Below, in pieces: positions 10,518-20,639 of a stretch of DNA of 64,000 bases (positions within the stretch are counted from its first letter, which is position 1; every line of letters begins with the position of its first letter). Under the pieces are notes generated by a model, which was not told where the DNA came from, did no database searches, and worked only from the letters and a program-made list of their open reading frames with translations. The translations under genes were made by a program, and so were the position numbers. Origin of the DNA: Trichaptum fuscoviolaceum (Eukaryota > Basidiomycota > Agaricomycetes > Hymenochaetales > Trichaptaceae); assembly GCA_910574455.1 (NCBI GenBank), contig CAJSYZ010000003.1, positions 3,223,250-3,287,249 of the forward strand, in the 5' to 3' direction.

Positions 10518-12830
10518 TCACACAGCTCGAGGCTCCCGCTCGTCGACCGTCCCCCACTTGCGGCTGACAATGGCCTGGACCTTCGAGACATCCGCAGGTG
10601 TTCCGTTCTTCTGCTCGAAGTCTCTCCATGCCTCTAGCAGAACAACGCGCTGCACACAAATCAGCCACCTTCAAGAATGTCAAATAAGCGGGCACATACC
10701 TCTTCTTTAAGGCCCCTGTTCTTCAGATCCTTGTATGACCTCTCGAACACCTGGCGAGCCAGGTTCAAATCGCCCTCCACCATCTTCTCCTCGGCCTCGT
10801 CCTCATTGTCCTTGTCCTCCCTCGACGCCTGATTGTTAGGAATCGGGCTCGCTTCAAGTTCTGCGTACGCGCGCCAGACCTTGACGTAGCCACTGAAGCG
10901 CACCAGGCGCTCATAACGATCCCTCGTACGCTGTCGCTCGCCCTGCTCAAACTCGAAGTCAATGTACGCCTTCCAGAGGTTTTCGGGGCACGACAGCGGC
11001 TGCTGCGATGTGCCGAGTTCGAAAATGGCTCCCGCTCGTGAGTAGTCCGCGAGCGCCGCCTCGATCTGGGCGACTTGGATCCAGGCCAAGGAGTTCGTTG
11101 AATCGTATTCGATGTACTCTATAATGAGCGTCCGCACGCGGTCAAACTCTCGAAGCTGAAAGACAAAGTCAGTAAACCATGCAAATGATAAGAGCAATTG
11201 TAGCTACGTCGAGCTCAAGTAGGATATAGCCTTTAAAGAGCTTTTCCTTAGGACACATGCCGATTGCAGCACCGAGCAATTTGCGTGCTGCGGGTAGATC
11301 AAGTCACCGAAAGTTCGCAAACATGAGCCACAGCTTCGCAAATGTGAATTGCTTGTGGGGGACCACTTGTAACGCTATTCGGTATACTCGCCGTGTCCAA
11401 TCATAATCCTGCGTGGGCGGTTGTTAGCACTTGAAAAAGAGACATGAAAGAAACACCGGACTTTGGTATCCACTTCTTCAAACAATGCGTAGTCTAGCCA
11501 CAGAAAGATGTATTGTCTCCAGTGACGCTTCAAGTCACCGGGGCGTATTTGCGCAACAGCACGCTCGTAGACTTCACGAACCCGGTATATCGCGCTTTCA
11601 ATCTTGTCCTCAGACGCGTCTTCCTCCCGAAGTGACCTCAGTGAGTCTTCTTCCAAGCGAGCATAGTCAAACCATACGTCGTAATTTCGACCGTCGTGCG
11701 CAAGTTCTTCCTCACACTGGCTCCTCCTCTTCCCCAGAACAGTGATTTCAAGGGTGTTCCGAGTTCCATGCTGCTTTCAAACTTGGTGTAGGCAGCATAG
11801 AGGGCCTGGGACTTGGAGCGAGGTAATCCGTCCAGCGCAAACTAGGGGGGTTTAAAACGTAGAAGCACATAAAGCTTGGGGAGTGCGTACCTTGTAGATT
11901 ACCCTAGCTCAGTCGTACTCCTTCAATCGTGTTTCCATCCTTCTCGATTTGTTCCGCATCATCACCAAAGAACTCCAGTGCTATCTGGAACACCTCACGA
12001 GCCTAGGCCTGATTCGCTCCTCCTCAAACTTCGCCCACTTGACCCAGATGTGGGGTCCAGATCGAACAGCAACCCACCGCTCGTAGATCGCACTCGCGCG
12101 ATCAAGTTCTTGGTACCACTCTTCGAGCTTGATGTACGCCTGCCATGCCTTGTCTTCTGGCTCCCACTGCACCCATCGCTCAAACACTTGACGCGCGCCA
12201 GCGATGTTTCCGAGCGGTTCCTTCAGATGCACGTATTTGTACCAGAGTTGGTCGATGCGCCGCAACAAAATCACTGCCCGGTCAATCACATAGCGTGCGT
12301 GCTGGATGTTTCGCCCCTTCAGTTCCATCTCCGTGTAGGAGAGCCAGAGTTGGACACTTCGTGGGTCTACATCGAGAGCGCGCTCATATACCGAGCGCGA
12401 ACGTTCGTATTCGCCTGGACTCACCTACGTTGAGTTTCAGTCATAACTCCAGTCATTTTGATTGAGTACGTACCTCCCAACTAGCATAGGCTTTCCATTC
12501 TTTCCTGTTTCAAGTCAGCACCTAAAAGATAAACCCAAGCATGAAAACATACAAGTTTCCCCTCGTCCGCCGAATCCTCTCCTCGAACTCCTTACGCTTC
12601 CGGCCTCGGTATTCATAGTGTCCCTCAAAGTCTTCAATGCGTTGTTTTGGCGCGTGAAAAGCTGTTTCCTGGCGCTCTTGTGGTTCCCGAAGCAGTTGTT
12701 CTGCTGTAATCTACTTGAGCTTAAGCATCATCCTTGAATAAGAGTGATTGGGTACATACTTGTATCGCCGCGGGTGCACGCGATGTTTTACACCTTCCGC
12801 CTGTTGAGCTATGTTGTGAAGGATGCACCA
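10518..12830 (-). pseudogene. CLF1: Broken copy of pre-mRNA splicing factor CLF1 (HAT/TPR repeats)
   Basis: The remains cover the Clf1/Syf3/crooked-neck scaffold of the spliceosomal NineTeen complex: N-terminal APAAIQ and AEQLL, then HAT repeats with phrases such as [20 protein letters not shown] and [11 protein letters not shown], down to the acidic EDEAEEKMVEGDL region. It cannot make the full protein. In-frame TGA codons replace Arg at 11909-11911 and near 11304-11306. Frame breaks lie near 12775-12795 (N-terminus), 12000-12012, 11935-11942 and 11767-11778. The segment expected after the IEK word near 11942 is missing, and the normal C-terminus ends early at 10518. Intron remnants are still visible, so this is an old genomic duplicate rather than a retrocopy. 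CLF1 is essential in yeast, so an intact copy should exist elsewhere in the genome. Confidence 0.85.
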
Positions 12831-13324
12831 GCCACAAGCCGACCCGCCATCGCTGTCCGTCAAAGGAATGAGATACGACGACCACTTTTGCTCGGATGCA
12901 TGAAAAAAAAGAAACTGAAGAGGTATATGTCGTAATAAACTAAAACAATGTAGCAAATAATGAAGGGGATAGGGGCTAATGAAGTTAAGACTGAAAAGAA
13001 AAGTAAATAAACAGTGTAAAAGCCATATGAAAGGCTATAAAAAGGGAAGCGAAAGAGGTATGCATGAGAAATGTAAGACGATGAGGCAGAAACGGTTTCG
13101 GAAGTGATTTTCACCGAAGATCGGAGGCATGGGATTGGATGATTTGTGATTTGTAATGCTTACTTGCTGACAATTCGATAATTTTTTCGCGGCCACACAT
13201 CCCTCTACTACGCTACGCTTCGTGGCGGGGACTCTGGAAGGTTTGTGAAGTTAAACTTTAACTCAACTTTGAGTTGTTAGTACGTTGATACAATACATTT
13301 ACTATAAAGCAAACTACCACATCA
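12831..13324. other. AT-rich spacer between CLF1 pseudogene and tRNA-Leu
   Basis: Low-complexity AT-rich sequence without a supportable open frame. It may contain the upstream part of the decayed CLF1 copy. Confidence 0.5.
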
Positions 13325-13429
13325 GGTGAGATGGCCGAGCGGTCTAAGGCGCCAGACTAAGGATCACCCAGTGCTACTGGGACAGTTATCTGGTCCTCCG
13401 GGGCGTGGGTTCGAATCCCACTCTCATCA
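13325..13429 (+). tRNA. tRNA-Leu(AAG) with a 25-nt intron
   Basis: Acceptor strands GGTGAGA and TCTCATC pair (one G-U), followed by discriminator A. The D arm contains TGGCCGAGCGGTCTAAGGCG. The anticodon stem CCAGA/TCTGG encloses CT-AAG-G, so the anticodon is AAG. A 25-nt intron (13363-13387) sits after position 37, the standard place. A long class II variable arm and the TTCGAATC T-loop follow. No pseudogene-like mismatch is seen. Confidence 0.93.
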
Positions 13430-13669
13430 GTCGTTTTATTCATCGATTTACTACGAGTATCCGAAACATCGCAAGAAATGAGCAGGAGGGGTGGAGAAGT
13501 CGACGAACTGTAACTGATCTGGTCGGTCTATGCGACTGTGGTGTAGTTTTTCCTTCTGGCGATTAACACTGGTGGTTCAAGAAAACTTAGGAGTCGAAAG
13601 ACTATATTCATATATTCATTTAAAAATGCATCACTATGAGAGGGAACAGAAGGTCAAATTACCGCATAG

Positions 13670-14872
13670 CTATGTATCACTTTTATCCGTAATCATTGAT
13701 GAATGAATTGAGTTAGGTATGGACCAGTTACTTTCGGACTGGTGTCTGAACCCCCCTCGACCCACCTCGCCCAGAGATGCCTGAAGATCTTCTATTATCG
13801 CTGTCTGCTCCCGCACTAATTCCTCTAGACCAGCAACTTTCTCACTCAACTCCATCTTTCCGCTGAGCTGCAACATCCTGGGCCGCAGACGATCGAGAAG
13901 ATCAGGGGCAACACCACCAGATCTCAGTGTGCCTCCTGTTTCGGTTTGGCGCCTGGTCATCCTGACGTTCGCTACAGAGTAACCGCGCGGCGCAGGTGCA
14001 CTTGCCCTCTGCCTGAGTTGTTGCAGAACGTCTGGCAGACCGTGGTGCTTCTTATCACGGCGAGACTTTCCTTTCGGTAGATCCCAGTCAACTGGTGATT
14101 CTATGGTGGACCAGATATCCAGGAGAATGTCTCGTTCACTCCGTAGATTAACGACTTCTTCTAACAGGCTAGTGTGCTCTCCTTTCAGTTTGTCATGCCT
14201 TTCCTTCCATTGCATCTCATTCCGAACGCTGTGTTGCAAAGCATCAGAAAGTGCGCTGTTCTCGCGCTTGTAATGCTTGAGCTCATCCTCCTGACAATGT
14301 AGCATTAGTGCCATGAGGTACCATCACCATCGACCCTATCACAAACCTGCATCTTATATTTTACCTCTGTCTCCTTATTAACGATGAGAAGCTCGTTCGC
14401 AAGGTTTGTTTGCGACTTCAGGTCAAGTTCCATCTGGTTGATATATTCCCGCACCTGAGCAGCCGTTCGCCGCTCTGCAATGAGAAGGTTCTCCGTTCTG
14501 TAAAACGCTATTGTGACATCAATATAGTAAGTAGACAGCAGAAAAGTCAAACTCACTTTTCTCTACGTTTTTAAGCTTTTCAAGAGCTCTGCTTGTGTAT
14601 CCTGCCTCTTCGAGAAGTCGCTCTATTGTCTGCTTTTGTGCTGCGATAACGACAGCCGGATCTTCTTCTATTCCAAAAGATCCATTCAGATTGGTGCGAT
14701 ATGTGTTGTACGCCCGTGAGTTATAGGGCCTCTGATGTTCGACGGGATTCGTCGTAGGGCCAGCCCTGGTAGGCTGAGGACGCATGGGCGCTATAGTAAA
14801 CACAGCATCCTCTAATCCGGACAACCCGGTATGAAGAGGACGCTCAGGCCTTCTAGGTAGCTCAACCGTCAT
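13670..14872 (-). CDS. Coiled-coil protein, unidentified
   Basis: About 359 residues from exons 14872-14557, 14507-14365 and 14290-13670, all joins in frame. After a Pro/Arg-rich N-terminal 70 residues, long heptad-like stretches run from about residue 85 to 190 and again near residues 300-340; a basic patch (KGKSRRDKKHH) lies between them. The overall look recalls microtubule-organising or Afadin/alpha-actinin-binding-like proteins, but I cannot name the family with confidence. The last 20 residues might instead be an intron starting GTAACT near 13733, giving a slightly shorter end. The ATG lies only 35 bp past the stop of the upstream seven-helix gene, and its frame is open back into that gene if an intron is retained. 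Confidence 0.65.
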
Positions 14873-14907
14873 TGGTAGTGCAGACTGTAAAACACTAGAC
14901 ACACCCG

Positions 14908-16551
14908 TCAGATACAGGTTCGTAGGAAGGAGAAAGCTGATGAAGTTGCAGAGAACAACACGCACTCCGAGCTGAAGTCTCCCACCCTGTGTTCCAAGGG
15001 GATATCGTGTAGTTTTGGAGTGGCGACCGCAGCAAATGAAGAAGTGGCGTTGTGGCGATTCAGAGGAATAAGCGCAGCTGTCGACGACAAGCCCTCCCCT
15101 TTGTTGCTCTGTAAGAAGACATAAAGCGATAGGGTCAAAACGAACAATGACAGAGCAGAGCCGCAGATCGCTTACAATAGTTCTCTTTCTGCCACGAATT
15201 GACTGAGTCCAATGTTTCCAGCTCTCCAGAACTTCCTGGGAGAATATTTAGCGAATATTACAACGCAAGTTTTAGAGAGGAAAAGACTACCTTCTGTGTA
15301 CCAAGAAATATAAGGACGGCGCAAGGAACTTTGTAACACTTGAGTCAATGAAGCCAAGAAGCTAAAGAATGTGACTACGTACGAGTTGCCTGAATAATGT
15401 AAGGCGCAAAGTTTGTGCTGTCTCGAAGAAATAATGATGTTGCGCTTTTGCTATTGCGTGAGATAGATTATAGAAGGACAGTGTAAAAGGACATACACTA
15501 GAGCAATTATTGCATATATCGTGAATCCTGCTAGACGGAGCAAGAATAGAGAAGAGCCGGAGCGATTGATGCCCGCTCTGATGTACGAGTTTTGACTTAT
15601 CTTGACGCAGATAGAGACTACATAAAAGCAATATGAAGAGACTTTGTGGAGGCCGGGAGTTGTGACATACCTTCGAAGCACAGAATTAAGACCATTGCTG
15701 TAGTTGTGAAAGCGGGGACAATTATACTAAAGGAGCTCGTAAATCTGTAAACAGACATTGAGAAAGTGGGACGTACTTGAATGCCCCTGAGTCCAGGGTG
15801 CAATAAAAGAATGCAGACGAATCTCTCAATTTGTTAAGATTTGAGTGGCCAACCTGCAATTGCTTATAAGTGGGCTTCAGAGCTATATTGTATTCTATAC
15901 ATACAACAGCTCCAGCGACACAAAATGCGAGGAAGACAAGGTAAGGCGCAATCAAGAGCTACGAACAGTAAGTAGCCGTCCTGTATCACAACACGACCTA
16001 AGGGCATACAGCTGTAAGGCGAACTATTTTGATGTCATGACTCGCAAGCCCAAATTGAGACCAAGGACGAAATGGTCCGAGTCCATGCCATATCTATCGG
16101 ATGCTCATCGCATTAGACCACTTCTCATTGAGTAGGATTGCACTTACATGCACCACAAGAGCAAGTCCAGCAACAGATGTCCTTTTACGTCAACGAATAG
16201 GTCAGAAGCCAGATTCAGACAAGGCTCTTGTACTGACATGGGGAAAGCTCCATTGACCATAGCAGCCTGTGCCAAACACAGCCCAAAAGGTGGGTGCTCT
16301 CTTCCCTCTTGCCCAGAGAACAATCTTCGAATTCATGAGCTTCCAGGAATAATACTTTAAAACATTGCGTACAGTAGCGTATATACCAAGGATGCGATTG
16401 TCCAAGTGGCACAGAAGTTGAGAAGGGTAGGGTGGCGACGCATCTGTCGAGAGAGCACTATGCTCAAGAAGACGATGGGTAGCCCTACGAGACCGCCTAC
16501 AATATGAAATGCCAAAAATACCGCAATCAAGCCCCAGCCAGGTCCCGCCAT
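14908..16551 (-). CDS. Seven-transmembrane GPCR-like receptor
   Basis: Integral membrane protein of about 367 residues from eleven small exons: 16551-16373, 16324-16238, 16181-16148, 16093-16025, 15958-15777, 15735-15671, 15617-15497, 15450-15383, 15328-15291, 15235-15176, 15108-14908. Seven hydrophobic helices can be counted, with phrases such as HPTLLNFCATW, PFGLCLAQAAMVNGA, LLIAPYLVFLAF and AVLIFLGTQK. This pattern resembles the orphan seven-helix receptors that are numerous in agaricomycetes; the ligand is unknown and signalling through a G protein is inference. The splice at 15735 could instead be at 15744 with a very short intron. The cytosolic tail depends on the last intron (15109-15175). 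Confidence 0.72.
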
Positions 16552-16962
16552 TAGAGAAAGTATCAAGTCCGTGCTTGAGGATGGACGTGGAGAGGGATTA
16601 CAAGAGAGAAGCCAATGAGTATGATGGCGTAATACGGACTCATGGGGACTCGGATGCGGAACAGATCACAAACAACCATCTTGCTATGCATAGAAAACAT
16701 GAAGTAAGCGGGTTTACGGACGAGAGGGAATACAGCACACACTCTCGCCACCAAATAAACGCATCTCAAAGGAGGAAGGAGCTAAATCCCGGAAGCAGAG
16801 AGCGCCGTCAAACTCCGCAAGATCCTCGTTCTCTGAAGATATCATTCGCTTTGAAGAGTATGGCTTTTTTTAGCACGTTCGATGTCCAATCTAGAAACTT
16901 GTCATCCAAAGTATAAAAACGAAGGTCATGTTTACTCGTACTATGATTCCCTGACCCAAATT
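16552..16962. other. Spacer between the seven-helix gene and STEEP1-like gene
   Basis: About 410 bp upstream of the seven-helix gene. Plus-strand open frames here lack recognisable features. It presumably carries the receptor promoter and the 3' end of the STEEP1-like transcript. Confidence 0.5.
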
Positions 16963-17625
16963 TTACTTCTCTTCAAGATCGAAAGCATCAGATGGTACTT
17001 GTCCTTGAACCTGAGTCAGGGCTCCGGGTAGTAGGTAGAGAAATGGCGCTGATTTCGCAGGCGGGGGTGTCATTTGATAGGCAACTGGGAGGGTGCACCT
17101 GGGACAGTTAAAGCGGTACTGTCGTTCATGACCACCTTGTCTTAAATACAAGTAAGTATCTACCGTCCCAAGAAAACACGAACGTGCTCGCCTTTCCAGA
17201 AGTATAGGATCCGAAGGTACTGCGTTTAACTTGAACACCTTTGCCTTTGCCCTTTCACCATCTTTTGAACGAACAATAATCGAGTGATCTGTTTTACGTC
17301 GCGGTAACGAACTGACGTTACTGTCGATGACGAGCTGTGGAATTAAGCGGAAACGTCAGCATCAATCAGACTACAGTTCAGAGGACAACCTACAATGAAC
17401 TCCCCACAGAGACAATCTGACGAGAAATCTTTGGCAACGAGTGCATTGGACAATGCGAACAAACTCACAGTACACTCGTAAAGCCGCAGTGGATGAAGCA
17501 GTAGGTTTAGCTAGATGATTATGTCAGGACATGAATGAGCTGCAGGATTTTCGATCTCGTCATGAACACCAGCACAAACCTTCTGCAGACGACGAAACAG
17601 CCGAACGGGAAACGATCTTAGGCAT
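16963..17625 (-). CDS. STEEP1 (CXorf56/UPF0428)-like protein
   Basis: Small conserved eukaryotic protein of about 160 residues; exons 17625-17580, 17510-17469, 17416-17394 and 17334-16963. The family signature is two metal-binding-like Cys pairs, YYCLCGEF near residues 28-36 and FNCPRCTLPVAYQ near residues 105-118, with an LPRRKTD motif between. The human relative STEEP1 assists ER exit of STING; fungi lack STING, so the ancestral role must be something else, perhaps in splicing or ER traffic. Two tiny exons (42 and 23 nt) are needed to join the first Cys pair, and all phases fit. It shares a 217-bp divergent promoter with DPH6. Confidence 0.82.
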
Positions 17626-17842
17626 GGGAGTGACAGGAGATATAGCTTGAAACTTGAACATTCCTCCAACTCTACCTAAAGATGCCACGAGTTACGTAAC
17701 TTCATCCTGAACACCAGAAACTCCGAGTCTCAGGCTGTGACTCTGTGACAACTTGAACTTCAGAACTTCCTGGTCTCTCCAGTTGCGCGACTAAACGCTA
17801 GTGTTTAGATTCCAGTGCGCCTCTCCTGCGACACACCTTTCG

Positions 17843-20506
17843 ATGAAATACGTGGCCCTTTTGAGTGGGGGAAAGGATAGTTGCTTCAACCTCGTACATT
17901 GCAAACTAAATGGGCACGAACTCGTAGCAGCTGCGTCGTTGCGCCCTGCGGACGGTAAAGGTGAGTCGGATATCGTTGCTGAAGGCGATACAAATTTAGA
18001 TGCATTAGAGGAACTCGATTCCTACCTCTATCAGACCGTTGGACAAGACGCTATTGAGCTTGTGGCCCAGGCTTTGGACGTACCGCTGTACAGAGGGATC
18101 ATCACTGGTTCTGCTGTCCATCAAGGGTCTGAATATGGCGGTAGAGAGAGGGGGAAATCTGACGGGCACACTGGGGACGAGACAGAAGACCTATATGCTC
18201 TACTTTCTCTTGTCAAGGTACTGATTTGGCATCTCGGGAATGAACATTTGCTTAGTGTGTATTAGACTCAACACCCAGATATCCAAGGAGTTTCCGTCGG
18301 TGCAATATTGTCAAACTATCAGAGAGTACGGGTTGAGCATGTGTGAGCAAGCCGTCTTCTCCTACCAAAGTATTCTTGAACTTCGAGCCACAGCTGCCTC
18401 CGGCTTTCTCTGACCCCTCTATGTTATCTCTGGCAACGGAATCAAGAAGAATTACTGTCGGAGATGATTGACTCGGGTGTTGAAGCTATTCTTATAAAGG
18501 TTGCGGGTATTGGACTCACGGGGAAGCATCTTGGGAAAACTCTACAACAGATGCAGTCAACACTGAAGCGGCTTGTCATTCATTCGTTTGATCTGTCCCT
18601 TGCCATACCCTTACTATCTCCTTAGAATGATATGTATGGCTCACATATTTGCGGAGAGGGCGGAGAGTATGAAAGCCTAACGCTGGACTGCTCAATGTTC
18701 AAGCAACGTATCCGAATGTGAGCACCATTGGATGATTCATTGGTTTTGCGTCGTGACAAACGCTGGCGTAGAAAAGAAACCGAGACGGTTATTCATTCCG
18801 ACAATGACTTCGCGACTGTCGCCTACCTGAGGATAAAGGAAGCTGGTCTTGATGAAAAGGAATCTAGTTCCTATCCAACAATGCGACTACCCCCTCTACT
18901 CTCCGAACCGTACGAGGATATAATTCGGGTTTTGCAATCGACGGACGCAACAACTCCTTTCTTCGATGAAAACGAAATGCATATACCCAACACTCTTACG
19001 CCTAATGAGGATCGGCAGCTCCAGTCTCCCATCGGGTGCGAACTGCCTCCAAATTCTATGACTCTTGGCCATTGGGTTGTAACGTCAAGCCTGCGAAAGC
19101 TCTCAACACAGGCTTTGACAATACCTGAGGAAGTCCGGCACTGCTTTTCCCTTTTACAAGGTATCTCACCCTATCCTCGTTGCTTTTCGATATGTCCTGA
19201 AGTGAATTAGATCATTTAACGAAGTATAAGATCTCATACTCCCAGCTTGCGTTCGTCAATATCTTGATCTCCGACATGAGCCATTTCTCTGCCATAAATG
19301 ATGTTTATAAAACATTCTTCGGCTCTAGCCCGCCGGCTAGAGCGTGTGTGGCAGTCGATCTCCCCAAAGACATCAATGTTCAGCTTGATTGTATCGCATA
19401 TGCAGAGGAGGCACCCACTGATAGAGAAGCCCTTCACGTCCAAGGCTTGAGCTACTGGGCTCCCGCGAATATTGGCCCGTATTCACAAGCTATCAGGGTA
19501 TATATTCTTCCGATCCAGCATTGTCTCTGCGTTTTAAGATACTGCCGTAGATTCATAACAGGATCTATATTTCTGGACAGATCGGAATGATACCCAACGA
19601 TTTGACTCTACCCACCCCTCCAAGTTTCGCCCTGGAAACGGCTCTTTCGCTCCAACACGTTACTCGTATTCTGCAAGCGTTACAAGACGCGAGATGTGCT
19701 AAATGGAACTCATCATACCAGTCAATAATCTTCTGGCTCGTAGACGCATCAAAGGTGACGCAGCTACGACGGCTGGGAGAATCAGGATTGGTGGGTTACT
19801 AGAAGTTCTCAAAATTCTTAGATTTCCTTACTGTATCCGGACCTTTGATAGCTGTCGTCTGTGCCAACACTCTTTGTCGGGGCGAAATCGTTGCCGAAAG
19901 GAGCGCAAATAGAAACACAAGTCATCGCACACACAGGGTTATTTGATCTTGTTGATAGTGATGATGGGTCAATAGAGGTTAAGGAGTGCGATTCACCAGA
20001 ATACGAGGAAGGTCAGCTTCATCTGCGTTTTTCTCAGTGCGTTCTCTACCTCATATTCTATGCCTAGGCATTTACTCGTCTGAATCATGCGATATTCATT
20101 GGGAGATATCGTCATTCCGAGAGACTGACGCATTCTGTGCAGTACTAGCAATCAAAGGTACAATTCACTTTGGCGAATATAAGCGGGGTACTAAGTACTT
20201 TCCACAAATACAAGGCGACATCTTGCACGGGATAAGCATCTTATCTAAGAGAGTTGATCACAGGAGAATTTGGAGAGACAGTTATTCTCTGCGTCTATTC
20301 CACAGTGAAGCAACGGACGGTAATTGCATGATTGTGCGATGAAACTATTCGCTGCTAATTGCATTCAAATAGTCTCCACGATAAAGCAGCTGTTTACCGC
20401 CGAAAGGATGCCGGCCATAACCCGCATTCCCGCGAGATTCCTTGCAACGTTGAAGCTAGAACACGTAGACTTGGCTCTGGTTCTTGTCGGTGGAACAGAC
20501 AAGTGA
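17843..20506 (+). CDS. DPH6: Diphthine-ammonia ligase Dph6 with C-terminal YjgF/RidA domains
   Basis: Catalyses the last, ATP-dependent amidation in making diphthamide on elongation factor 2. About 697 residues, close to the yeast protein. The N-terminal ATP-pyrophosphatase domain has the PP-loop LLSGGKDS at residues 7-14, then EHVCLRLSLTPL and HICGEGGEYESLTLD. Two YjgF/RidA-like domains follow, with IYISGQIGMIP in the first and LPARFLA-like RIPARFLA in the second. Exons: 17843-18217, 18266-18342, 18394-18574, 18626-18717, 18772-19160, 19211-19497, 19551-19790, 19852-20011, 20068-20157, 20237-20319, 20387-20506. The last acceptor is the least sure join. This fused architecture is normal for fungal Dph6. 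The gene is convergent with the MFS gene. Confidence 0.92.
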
Positions 20507-20639
20507 AGAAATTATGATAGAAATGGAGTATTTGTATGGGCAATGTCTGGAAGCGATTGTATTGTAAATGTGTAGCACTATATGAATACTTGCATGGTAT
20601 GATGTTACATGGAGCTTGACTAGTAGTACGTGTCGGACA

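Noticed and set aside
14872..14965. Upstream in-frame extension as the true start of the coiled-coil gene
   Set aside because: The extension begins only at a GTG and overlaps the receptor's last exon; the first ATG is 14872. The read-through is reported as a finding instead.
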